A stretch of 64,000 nucleotides of DNA from the NCBI GenBank assembly GCA_947561715.1, contig OX387199.1, forward strand, positions 4,841,001 through 4,905,000, written 5' to 3'. Each line of letters opens with the position of its first letter. Within the stretch, counting starts at the first letter, position 1. A program made the position numbers and the translations under genes. Source of the stretch: Ascidia mentula (Eukaryota > Chordata > Ascidiacea > Phlebobranchia > Ascidiidae). Positions 33,473-46,500 of this stretch are shown piece by piece. The notes below the pieces were generated by a model that worked only from the letters and a program-made list of their open reading frames with translations, had not been told where the DNA came from and searched no databases.

Positions 33473-36400
33473 TAAGTATTTTTGACAAGTTTCCAGAAAG
33501 TTAGTTCACAAGTTTGCTTTCACTGTAAAGTTCCAACGTAGACGGTTAATTGCTTGTCAAGTTAACGTAAATATTGGTTTTTGAAAGTTTTAGTCGACAC
33601 GGTATTTGCTGAGCAAATATTCCAGCTGAGAACCGTAGCTTATGATCTCGAGTTGGCATAGAGACTTATTTAGCACATTGAAAATTGGGAGAAGGTAATA
33701 TTTGGTTACCGGCTGGGACAGAACGGTTAGACAAGTGTTTATCGACTAATTGTCCATGGCCCAGTGGTGGACCACAGTGGTGTTTTCGTGTAGGCCAAGG
33801 AGCTAGAAGAATAATATGTTTTAACACCAAACTCAAAGAAAGTCACACCAAGCTATACTGGGCAAAAGCTTCTACCGAAGTAAATCTTGGTTGCATAAGG
33901 AAGAAGGTTGAGATACACGGGGTTAGACTATCAGGATAATAACCATCGATAAAAATTGTTGTCAGAAGAAGGCATGAATGACCATAATACATCCAACGTT
34001 TACAAACTTTGAGCGTATTGTCGAGTGCGCTCCAGACAGCATAGCAGGATTTGGCCATTTCCTTTAAACGTTGCCTGTCAGACAATGTTCAAGATATTGA
34101 GTGTGAATTTGTTGGATGCAACATACAGTTGTTGTCAGGTTGTTGGTCTCGGGGCAAAGTCCATGTTTTCTAAAAGTCACGTAGCGAAAACTCAATGACG
34201 TGGGAGTTGTATTTAATAGGCAGCACATATACACCGATATGGTATCAATAAACTGTAATACATTTTGTAACCTTTGCGTGACGATGGTTATTCGCTTACA
34301 CATATAAGCTCGTATACACCACCATTGTGGTTACCTAGTGGTACAAAGTGCAAAAAATGAGGCTTCCAAAAGCATTCTCTTGTAGGTGGGACCTATATAA
34401 ACTCCTAATCTTATTCATGTTGAAGAAGAAATGCCACTTACTAGCAATAGTTTATGTTATAGAGCTTTTTGGTGAAGTATTATCTGGTCATAACAGCAGT
34501 CTTCGGTCAGTGGAATGCTTTATTTAGCGTTGCACCGTACGGTCTGTTTACTGTTTCCGTGACACTTTTTGTCTGACGACTTGTTTCGCCTCTAGTACCT
34601 CTTGTCAAACCACAATAATAAACTTCAACAGTGGTTGTGGGATAATGAAGTGCTTTCCCTTTTGTGTACGACAGAAGCGTAAAATCGAGGGAGTTTGTCA
34701 AATCATTGTGCGTGATTATTCTATCTCCATCGAATGGTTCTGCTCCATTTTCTCACGTCATTGTTACGTAAATTTGTGCCACTCTTATGTGAGTTCGGAT
34801 ATTAGCTTACTTTTGGATTTGACAAAGAATAGGGTGACTTTCTTTCACGAAATAATTTTATGAAACATATAGATTTCTGCCGCAACTCATCAAATTTAAG
34901 TTAATTTATACACACAAAACACTTCAGGTGTGCAAATCACAATAAATTACAAAAGTGAAAAAGTTCCCAGAGTATGTTTCGTGGATTGATCTGTAAAAAA
35001 ATCTACCAAGATCTATGATTTTAGTTGGTGTAAAATGCTTTTCACTCAGGCTAGTTTTCTATATTTGCGACCAAATTTAATTAAAAATTTCCAGGCAAAA
35101 GAGCACTGGTGACAGATATTTGCAACGATTGGTCAACGAATCGATTGCAAAATGCCAAGCATTGCGTTTCGATATCTTCGTCAATTACAATAGCCGCAAG
35201 CTGGGACGTTTAAGGGCTTGCATTTCATCGATCTCCTGAGGTCGTTAGTAATCAAATACCAACGAAATTGGACCCTTGTCATGAATGTCAGTCTCCCCTG
35301 GTGAATAGCCTGAAATTGGTTAAGTGAGTTAGGAATATATTGCCTGTTCAGATTTGTTACGAGGGTCACGGTTCAAACTGCTGATGTCTCTGCGGCTTTT
35401 AATATTGTGTTGTTATTGAACAGCATCCAACAGTGGCACGTTCAATTATATTTGTGTTTATTTTAAACGGGAATATTCTGGTCCAATGTACGGATAAGCG
35501 GTTTAAACATATCAGGAAATGCTTGTTCCATCATAAGTAAAGAATATAACTTGAGTATAGAAGATTTAATCGTTGTATTCCCAAGGTAATTCCTTATGTT
35601 GGCAAAATTATGAAAACGAAATTGTTTGCAACAAAATGCGGAAGCTATTCATGTTCTTTTGCCTGTGAACAATTTTCGCCAACACCCAATCATCAATTAG
35701 CTTCTGACAAATTCGACACAGATGTTTCACAAGCATTGACACATTACATGAAAACAGTTAAGTCTGACATTTTTCCTTGTTGGTTTTCAGCCAACGGGCA
35801 ACAAAACTACGTCACAATGCCTGCAGATATATCGTTATAGCGCAATAAATAGTCATTCCAAAGATAAAAGTGGATTCTCCGCCACGTTTTAAAGTAAGTC
35901 GCGTGGATACGTTTTGGCGGTGAGTGACGTCAAGGGTCGTGACCCGGTTACAGCGCTTATGTTTACGTCAGCAGTGTAGCTATGCCTCTGTGTGCGTGTG
36001 GTAACACTTATTGCTCAAGAGACACGAGGCAAATTGGTAGCCCGTGGCACGCATTTGCAGCCGTTCGACCTTCTTCCTGTGTCAGCTTAATGGTCGATTG
36101 ATTACAAGCCGGCCTCGTCCTAAAGAAAACTTCGCCTGTGCCGATTGATGCAAGTGTTTTTTAAGCTGATCCGGCTAGCGGTTTGGTCGTGAGCCTGCAT
36201 TGTTGACGTCCAAGTGTGTTGGAATTTGAGTAGTTTGCCATGAGATAATTGAGTTTCTTGTGAAAGCTGAAGTACGTTTATTTCAGTTCTGCCAATATTG
36301 TCGCTTGAGATGCGGAATTGCTGTATATGTTTACAAGTTAAGTGTTATGAATGATAGAAGGTTAAAGCCATTAGTTTATTGACCAGGGGTTCTCGTGGAG

Positions 36401-39066
36401 GTCTGAGAGCTGTTCATAGGGGAGACGGGGAAAATCTTTAGGTTAGTTATACAATATACTGAATATCAGAAGCTGAGCGAAAACTGGTTGGTAACTTTAG
36501 GTTTAGGCGATCTGCGACTTCTCGGGCTTGCCTAGAAAAAACAACTTCAAAGCTGGATCAAAACAGCCCTCCGTTCAGCTGTGATGTGATGGAAGGTACT
36601 TTCCATTTAGCTGTCATGTTAATTAAGTTCCGTAAGGAACTTACGGTTTCGCGTAAAGCTATTGTTGCATTGGAACGTTCAAGAGGCGCTTAAATCTTTT
36701 ACAAGCGAACTTTAAACTTTGAGTCACGAGGTTTTTGTGCATTTTAGTAATCAAACGAAAATTATGGCTTGTGGGGTTTCACACAAGCAAGCTTTTAAAA
36801 GTTGCATTGCAACAGCTTGATAACTGAGGTCGTAAGAAATGTGTTTGATTGATTGATCACAACATGGCTCGGAACTTCCGTGTGTGATAATTTTTACAAG
36901 CATTGTAATTTACATGAAGGTATCAGCTTCGGGCAGGCGAAGGCGAACGCGTCGGTTCGTCCCTTTGATGTGAAGTTTTCAATGCGTTTAATCTTGGAAA
37001 ACTGAACGTGGAAATGACGTACAGCGCCCGGCGTAAATATCTGAACCTATATGCGAGATACTGCAGGAAGCAAATGCATTCATGGCATGGCCGAGATACA
37101 ACGTGCAGTGGGTCTTGGCAAGGTGACGTATTCAATGCCAATAGGTCTAAGCATTGAAAGAGTCAAATAGCGTTTACCGGGTCCAATAGTGCGTATAAGA
37201 AAGAGTTTGCAGGTCAGGGCGCTACCGCTAAAGCTTGAACCTTGAGGTTTTATCAAAGCATCTTGAAGTTTGTTTGAAAAGAGCAAGACAGACTATAGAA
37301 GAATTTTCGGTGATACATTTTCTTGTTAACTTGGACCAGCTCACATTGTATTGATTATTACGTCATAGTAAAGTACAATGTAGCCAAAGCTGATGGAAGG
37401 AAGATCGTTAAACACGAGTTCGTGTCATGTTTCAGAACCAAGATTATATGTTCAAAATTCCCTGCTTAATATGAGTAGAGATATACCAAGAAAACCTGAC
37501 CTTTATCGTTGCTGTTTTTCAGAGGGCAGCAAATACTTGTTTACAATTTATACCAAGAAACTGTTAATTTTCTCAAAACCTTACTTTTCAAGGTGTATTA
37601 CCACGTTCAAACTTCTCAATAACTTGCAACCGTATCGACCCGGATCCAGTCATATGATAAAGACTTATTGAGCAAATATTGGTTATGGCGGTGTATGAGG
37701 GGTGCGATTTATTCTTAAGGGCGAGTTTGTTCTCGAGTTGTCAGGATGTGGCGTTGTCCGGTGACGATGTTTTTGTTCGAATGTTTGGCTGACAGTACAC
37801 CTATTCAAATGTCCATCATCAACCTGTCATGTCGTGAGTCGAGTTAACCTGTAAGCCCTTTTTACGGGGCGTAGATTTTTCCGGTCGGGTTCACCACAAT
37901 TTCTTTAAAATTAATTGTGTGTTTTAATATTATGCAAGGTGCATTCAAACATAACTGAAAATTTGTTTTTTTAACGCGCCCCCGTTTCTAAACAATCTGA
38001 AACTAAAGGGACCAAGCAGAGCGAAACGAGCACGTGGTCGTCTCTCACGTATAGTTGTATGAAGGTTGTGGATGTCTGAGCCATTTTGTGGCTCAGTAAA
38101 CTGTAAAGAGTGTATTTTGCACTTAGTTGTTCATTGACATAAGTTCATGAATTCATGAATAAGAACGATATAAAGTGAATAATGTTTAGGCAAGCTACAT
38201 ACATGCACATTGTTTTGACCTTACATGTCTTATCAAGTGCTTTCCTGATCTTGTATGCTAAAAAGCCAGGCTTGGGCTTGGCTGACCTTGCAGTCGCCGC
38301 CATTGGTTGGTTTGCCTAAATAGACACAACATGTCGATTAAAGTTTATGGCTTTCATACTGTCAACGACCCTTAACATGTTGATTCATGATTTATCGCCA
38401 ATTTGTCAACCGTGCACCAACCAACAGCTTCCGCTTGTTTATCCCGTCAACTCCCCCTTAACTCACTGACCCACGTGGCCCCCGCCATCCGCAACTCCAC
38501 CACAAAAACGACAAGCCATTACTCTTAGCTCACCAAAGTTACAACGGAACGTGCGTCAAGTCATGAAAATGTGAACGTCAACACGCGATAACCTGTTGAT
38601 TACCACGTTGAGGAGTTTTGTGTCTACTTCAGCAAACTTACTCGGCCTGGGTGGATAAAAAAGCAAAAGAGCCATATAATATACATTGAGATGCAGACAG
38701 TAGAGCGAACATAGTTTCGACCGGTGAGGTCTCATCAGTGGATGCTGGTAACGGTAGAAATGCACTGATGCAACCCCCTGGCTGGAAATGTTTTGCGGTT
38801 TTTGTAGGCGATAAAACGGTCTACAGAGTCAGATAAGCTGATAGCAACACTGGTTCTGGTTACTAGTTGCTGTGTTCTCACAGAAACGATTTTGTTAGCA
38901 CGAAATTTGTCTGATTTTTTTTCAATTGCCAACTTTCTGAATTTAACGAATGTATGGGGATATTCCAGAGTAGGTGTTACCATTGCGTGAATAGAACAAG
39001 TTAACTTTGTTCTTATCACGGTGTCAAAGCTGTCATCACAGGCGAGCAGGCAGATTATTGTTCTGA

Positions 39067-39140
39067 TGTGCAGTCGGTAGAGCAATGGCCCGGAACGCAC
39101 AGGGTCGTTAGTTCTAGTCTCATCATAAGAGAGTGATATT
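39067..39140 (+). repeat. tRNA-derived SINE-like sequence
   Basis: GTGCAGTCGGTAGAGCAATGG resembles a pol III A box with a D arm. About 24 nt further on, GTTAGTTCTAGTCTC resembles the B box and T arm. The spacing fits a tRNA head, but the acceptor stem does not pair and the T arm is imperfect, so it is a SINE head or decayed pseudogene and not a functional tRNA. Confidence 0.5.
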
Positions 39141-42100
39141 TTATACATAGTAATTCTACCATGACGTTCGCTGTGGAATAATCAACATTGGATGTATTAT
39201 ACATCATGTATACAATATTAGTTTATGGGTTTGTCAATTTTCCCATGCCGCAGTCACAGCAGACGTGGAAATAACCTTTTTAGGAGATGTTTTCCACGCT
39301 AACCACACTAAGGCATGACCTTAAAGGATTAAATTCCTTATGACGTCTGAAACAGAACCGCTGACCTTCGTGTAAAAAACCTTCAGTTTTGCTTTGGAAG
39401 TCCGAACAAATCAATTCATCCTATAAGCTTCCTAATGTGCCATAAATCAACGTGTTGTAGACGGTATCGATTTTCCGATTATGTTCTGCCTTCCGTTATT
39501 GATATTAGTGTAGCCTGGGGCAGTTGATACAGAAATATCCAGTGGCTGCGCGTCGGAGTGGATTTATTTGCGTCACAGTCGCTTGGTTTTGTGAGCTTAA
39601 AGCATTTAGGCACCGAGGTCGAAGGCAAATCGCAAATCAATTTTATCCGAGTCAAAGCGTCAATATGGCACTGAGGGCAAAAATATTTCTTATAAATTGA
39701 AACTTTTTGCTTTGGTCTAACTTCAAACTTATAACACGTCGTTATTTCCTTTTCTAGTTCGACCATTCTCGCTACAACCCCGTCACTACGACGAATCGTA
39801 GGTGAGTTCCGCTCGAAGTCAGCGAAATAATTGATCGTTTACGTAATCACAAACTGTGCAGGTTGTTACCCTAATTTTCTAACCGTTTGTTGCGTTTAAA
39901 GACGCACAGGTGATCGCTTACGGGGTTCATTTTAATATCCTATTATTTATAGCATCTGCACAATATAGGTGGAAGGCCTTTTATGCAGCATCACTGGATG
40001 AGAAATTCTACCCTCGCGTCTGTTGTTTTAGCGCAGTTGTTGTAGATTTTGGTGGAGCTTGAATTGTCATATCGGAAGTTAACACAGCGCAAGTCTTTAT
40101 ATGTCGCTCGTACAAGTGAAGCAAATTACATTTAAAGCACGGCAACCCCGTGTGTTGTAGTTATACGCTAATTAACCACTTACATCACATGACACAGTAC
40201 CGAAAGTGCCGTCACTGTAAACAGATGAAAGTCGTAGACATTTGCTTACAATAATTCGCGCTATGTACAGGTGCTGTACCAGAGTTGTGAAAGTTGCTAC
40301 AGAAGTCGTTTAAGTGTCGATATTTACTTAATCTTGGATAGCTGATTTTAGATTTAACTGCGAAGGAAAAGTTACTTTCACGTTGTTCGGTATTCTGGTT
40401 ATGATTACGTCACTCCACCCTCCATTTACTCTCGGTAAAAGAATTCGAGCAATGTACATCAGTGGTTATGTACGGGCCGGTATCAACAGAAAACATTTAA
40501 CCGCGTTGCGATGACTGGTAGGAAAAGCACGTTTTTCGCCCTGAAAAAATACCTTTTATGCATAGCTGTGTTCTACGAAAACTCTGTAGAGAGAAACGTG
40601 CGCCGGTCGTTTTGGCGGCGAAGAAAAAAAGGTGCCGTTACTACGCACGAGGTTCTAGCCCTAGGTCAGTTGAAATGTGCCGTCATGTGAGTAGTAGGAA
40701 TTTGAAATTCCGCGGATGGTTAGAGGAGTTGAACTTGATTAACCCGAGTCGCTTGACGGACAGGTGCCAGGTTTGTGATTGGGAAGGGGGTTAATTGAGA
40801 TTGTTGGAAATGCCAATCAGCTGCCTGTTATGAATCCTTCGTTCGCTCGTTGATAGAAATACGCCCGGTGTGCCCGTCAATGGCAGGAACTGTCTAAGGA
40901 AACACTTCATCGTGTTTTAATGGCAGCCCTCTCGTCATCAGTTGTGATTGCTGTCCTATTACCAGCCTTAAACATTTAATGAGAAAAATTTGATCTGCGA
41001 GAAGATTGTCAGGGCTTTTCGCAGGTATTAGAGTGTATTTATTTACGGACGTCTATAAGCAATGCAAACAACTTTGGATGCCTTACCACGGTGCGTTTTG
41101 CCGTTATTGAAGACACAGTCACGTATTCATACCTGTCGGGCTTAACACAGGCATAGACCGGAAAATAAGATTCCTTTTAGTCGCAATGGTGATAACATAC
41201 CTTTATTTTATGTTGGTAGAATAGGTTTGAAAACACAATTATGTACACTGCTACCACTTTGAAATAAATTGGTGCGCATGTTTACCAGAAAAAATGCGAC
41301 GCGTCCGGTGTTGTGAAATTGTGTTTAGGGTGTTTGTCGCTTTATGGGAGGTTAGGTTTAGTGTGGGTCACCTGATCTAAACCAATATTATTTAAGTGAG
41401 TTGCAGACAGCGTAACGGTTTCGACCTATTAAGTCTCTCAAATCATGTGTATTTTGCGCAAAAAACAACAACAAAAAAACGGCGTGGGCACCGATTATAA
41501 AGTTTATCTAGTCAAGCGCCCAGGTTTATCAGTGCAGCTTTGCCACCCAAAAAGTGTGCTTGAGGTGGCTGTTGACAGTGAGTGAAACTAAGCATGCTGG
41601 AGTGTTTTGACGTTGTGTGGATTGTATGCTGACCTCAGGGTAGGTGTCGTTACGTGTGCGTATATGCGTTATTCATTGTACATCTAGGTTTTCAGACCAC
41701 ACCAGAACCATGATACAACCGTTAAAAGGACTGGATAAATTGTCAAAGAGTGTTTTGAAAATGGATGACAGGAAGTTGCTATAAAAACCGAACCGTGTCG
41801 TGTATATTTTCATGAGTTGTCACTCTGTGCTGTTGCATGTTTTAATCACCACCGCGGTAAAACACGTGGGTGAATGAAAAGAAACCAAAATCCTGAATAA
41901 AAATAAAAAAATTAATGGTTTTTCGCCCCTCCTATGACGAGTCTCAGGTTTAAATTGTTGTGACTTTGTTGCCTCGCAACCTTTGTTATCATAAAAATAA
42001 TTTTTAAGCGTTTTTTTCAAACCCCAACATAAAGGTCATAGCGTATAGACAAGAACACGGCAGTATTGCTGACGTTGCCGTAGCGGCCACAAAAATCCTT

Positions 42101-42704
42101 CGGTCTTCGTTATCTATTGTAATGTCGATATGTTTGTGGTTGAACTGTGACATCCATGTGAAAATTAGGCAGTTAATCTACCGCATTTTATGTGCAAACC
42201 ATGATGTCAATTATTAACAGTCCTGTAGTTAAACCCTAAACCAACACGACTGGAGGTACGGGAATCTTGCTATTGGATTGAATCGTATTTTCCAGTTGCT
42301 GCGTTAGTCGGGCAGAGTTAGGTGTTATGAAATCAGTGGTTTGCCCCAACAGTGGTGATTACTTTTTAGCCAACGTGTGGGTGTCGACGTTGAGCTTACC
42401 TGGTTAAAACGGCAGCCTTGTGTGATTACAAAACACACGAGACCAACTTGCTAAAAAAAGGATCAGTTAAAATTCAGAAATGTAAAGTTTACTCCTGTTA
42501 TACGTTACTGACTGACGCCATACTCACATGCATTGATAATGTGCCATAATTACTGGGTGTTGGCCTACGACGTCTGGATTGGGTTTGCAATTTGTAATTG
42601 AATGGATGTTCATAATTGGAACTTTCATCTCAAAAGTCGTGTGGTATGCTATGAACATTGTTAATTCCTGTGAATTAAACATACTTCAATTTCTTCAATG
42701 CGCC

Positions 42705-42820
42705 GTGTCAGTCTCTGGTCTATACCTATAGTACTTGCTGGTGCACTGTTTTGATAAGAGGCTAACAGTTGAACATTTACATTAGCACGAGCTTGCCCGA
42801 CATTGATCTCGCTTCCTCAG
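42705..42820 (+). repeat. Dispersed repeat family, copy 1
   Basis: GTCTCTGGTCTATACCTATA and CTTGCTGGTGCACTG, then TAAGAG, a gap, and TTA.CACGAGCTT, are shared in order with 49979-50090. The two copies agree over about 60 nt in the first part and weakly after that. Confidence 0.6.
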
Positions 42821-43592
42821 GTGTTGAACATACAGCAGTGTAAAATGCGGCATTGTGCACATGTCGAAGGTGTGTTTACGGATGGACGTTCGCGTTAAGC
42901 GGTGCAGCCAGTAAACAAAATTCCTCTGCGCCTTCTCCACTCTATTTAACACTTGGCTGGTCTGGAAATTCGCAATTCAAATACACTTTACCCCGTGTTG
43001 CAGCTACCAGATTTCCGCTCGCTACTTGTGTCACATGAGTGCGGCAGTGTTAGTGGTTTCCCGACGAAATCCAGGCAATGTCTTTGCTTCCTTTAATCAC
43101 TGAAGCAGTGATTAGCGCTGTTTCGTGTCCGTCAATATGTTATGTTCAGGCATATAACCCAGCGTGATCTACTTCAGGTTTTGATGTTAGAAACAAGGGC
43201 AAAAAGTAACGGTTTTCCGGATACACAAGTTCAATTTCAGTGCTGCCAAGGGAAGCGTTCTGAATAACCTCAGCGCATTCTATGCTTACTGACTATAGGC
43301 TTCCTGCTGGTGCGATGAGTGGGGTAGTGTTTATTTTGCGATTGCACTGAAAGCTTCCGTAGTCATGAGTTTGCTGTGACAACAAAGAGTTGATATTGCA
43401 GTGGTGGATATATAGTCTGCTTCGGATTAAACTGTGTTTACATAGGTTGTTACTCTTGCACAAAGAAACTCCAATACATATAAACATACTTTATATTCCA
43501 GGACTTGTTTGGCAATAATGCAAGGTATATAGTGTTTTATTACCTTGCGTTGACAAATTTCCTTCAAAACGCCTGGAACCACTGCTGGTCCA

Positions 43593-46500
43593 ATGATGGG
43601 TTTAAACATTGTGTATATGATTTGCCTTATATTTGGAGGGAGTTTCCAATGGGCGGAAGGGACGTATGTCCGTTCTGTGGAATATCACGAAGACGGAAAC
43701 GTCGTCCTGGGCGGTTTGTTCCCTCTCCATTACTCAACTTATAGATCCGATAATTACAGGTCAGTTAACTTGTGCCTCCCATAGTTTTTAACATTGTTAA
43801 AATGCAGTCGTGTTGTGATGACGCATGGAATATCATGCATCACCAAAATCTAGGTTGATTACTAGTTATGACGATTTAAGCATAACGAGATATAATCATC
43901 ACGATTATATCTGTAACAGTTAATACACACTTTCTGAAACTATCATGAGAATTGCTTTTAAAGAAATAACGCTGGGATCAACGAAATCCCCAAACTAAAT
44001 CCCGACCAGTTCCAGGAGTATATGTACATGCGGAAGAGAGCGGCACTTGTTTTTTGGTATTGTGGAAACTTGCCTGAATATTTTACGTCAAGGAAGTTAC
44101 AAGTGTCGCTTGAAAGTGACTTAAAGGTCTCTTAAATCAGGTTTATTTGTTCCTGAGTGTCATCAGCAAATCAAACACATGGATTTTGCGCGTTTATCCA
44201 TGGACGTGGTTGATTGGGCGCACTTACTCTAAATCGGGTTTAATCAGAAGGCATATTTCACTTATTTAGCAACCTGGGTTTACATTGTGAACATTATACA
44301 GCATATAAAGGTTTTTTAGTGTTTACGCTGCGCGGCACAACGTTTCAACTGCAGTTGATCTTGGGCTGTTTGCACAGCCTTGCTCTTGAACATTAAACAT
44401 CGCAATGGTACAGCGCTGAGTTGTACGTGACATTTCAATGTTAGCATAGGGACGAGCCGGAACGCTCACTGGTTCGAAAAACGCCAAACTTTAACACAAA
44501 CACACTTGGGTTGCAGTGAAAGAGCAAATACCCGAAGTGTATGAAGTTTCCCTAAGAGTTCAACTTGTATTTGCATTTCGTTTTGTGAAAATGTAGATGA
44601 AATTTGTGTTTATTTACTGGCTTCGTTCAACGTTACATTTGAGCTTTGCTTGTTTCAGCCTTCAAAGCAAACCTTTTCCAGTTGAATGCGAAAACTACAA
44701 CTTCCTCGGATTCCGTTGGATGCAGGCGATGATTTTTGCAATCGAGGAGATCAACAACAGGTTCGATTGTTTCCGCAATTACGCTAATCGGGTATTCTTA
44801 ATCTTTGATCACGTTGCAACGACTGGTCTTATATTCCCTGGTTGAAAACAACACATTTTAAACAAAATTAGGACATAAATCTCAAACAACGCCCAAATCC
44901 GATATCCATTTATAGAAACTGATCGAAAAAGTCGTGCATCCGGTTACCTGTCATCTGTTACTTTTATTTTCGCACAAAAGAAACAAGGTTACGCACTGAC
45001 TACCTACAAAACAACAACGTGGTTCCCTGACCCGCCAGGGCAACCTCATGACAATGTGAAGGTTTTTGTTATAAGTTTGTTTACGTTCAAATAAATTAAT
45101 ATTTTGGGCGCGAATTTCCGACGTGCTTATAAATTACAACAACGCCGTAGTTTCACGGCAGCCATTTTTGCGTCGTTTGCTCCGCAAATAGAAAACAGCG
45201 GCCATGCGTTGATTTTTTGTGAATAGTGTTTTAACATTGGGTAAAAGCCTATCCCACACACACAGATTTCTGCCAAAAATTGTCACAAATAGGAATCTCG
45301 TATTTTGAAAAATCGCCAAAAACGTATGTGGTTATAGATTTTTTAATAGAGCTTTATAGGCCTAATACGCTTTGATGATCTATTTTGTATAGATTTGTGT
45401 GGTAGCTATGACATTGAAGCTGTAAAGCATGGCTTAAACGCAAGGGTTTTTTTTGCCGAAGACTTCAAATATTTGTTTTCTTAACATTTACTCATTGAAT
45501 TCCTTCTCAACTTTTCGCTTATTCACGGCACGAGGTTTACCACAGACACGGGGATAGGCGCCCGACCGCCGCGTGGGGAGAAGTTATTTACTGGCAAGGT
45601 CGTTGCCACCGTTCAAGGTTGTGTGTTGCGCCATGTGGCATTGAGTCTGACAAACTCCCGTGTTGGGTTTCTTTCCGGTGTTTACTTAATGAAAAGTTGT
45701 TGATGAATTTTTGGTTAACGCGGGATAAGATCTTTGGCATTTATTTGTCGTACCACTAAATTGCATAGTATGTATTGGAGTATAACAAAAAAATTACACT
45801 GGATATTCTGGATACCAAGGTACCCTGGCAGACTGTGGATCATAGATCGCAAGTATAGTTCAACAATTTCCAAATAAACATTAAATGAGCTGTATCTTAT
45901 GATTGTGTTTTACAACGTATATGAAAATACTAATTAAGCAGCACGTTGCGCAAGAAAACTGGCGCGAACTTAAGGGTTCTAATGGGCAAATGTAGGTGGT
46001 GTCAACGTATGATTGTCATCGCTCCTGCCCTAGTGGATTGCACGCTAAATTGTACGGGTCGACAACAAGGTACAACAAACATAGGGTTCGCAAATTTTCA
46101 CCTGTTATAAAGGGATCTTGAGCGTTAGAGTTTGTGAAGGCCCTGGTGTAACGTACCCTATAATACAGCATTGATTTCCAACGATTTTTTCCTGCATGAT
46201 ACGAACTTTTACTTCAACAGGACAGACATCCTGCCAAACATCACCTTGGGTTTCGAGCTGTTCGATTCCTGCAATGCAAACGCCAGAGTTGTGAGCCAGA
46301 CGTTGCATATGGTCAACACGATGTACAACAACGCATCAATCGAACCACGTGAGTGTGTTTTTTTACCTCGAAACCAGAAAAATAACCGAAATATCCTAAA
46401 TAACGTGGTGGGTCCTGAACGAACCCGCGGAAAACGTTTTATTACTAAAGCTTTAAAACACCCACACAAAAGTACACGATTTATCGGTATATCTGTTAAT

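Larger units (their letters stand above)
33065..43592. other. Gene-free stretch upstream of the calcium-sensing receptor
   Basis: About 10.5 kb in which no frame on either strand resembles a known protein and no spliceable exon chain is apparent. It carries a short perfect inverted repeat (33433-33472), a CRE-like palindrome TGACGTCA (35925-35932) next to GGGTCGTGACCC, a tRNA-derived SINE-like piece (39067-39140), GACC...GGTCTCA modules and a dispersed repeat (42705-42820). It probably holds the promoter and distal elements of the receptor gene. Confidence 0.6.

Noticed and set aside
33685..33939. 84-codon plus-strand frame upstream of RRP12
   Set aside because: No recognisable motif or splice chain.
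36923..37286. Overlapping minus-strand frames in the gene-free stretch
   Set aside because: Short, low complexity of evidence and no family similarity that I recognise.
39479..39766. 95-codon minus-strand frame with a CPQC motif
   Set aside because: One Cys pair and no further domain or exon partner; consistent with chance.
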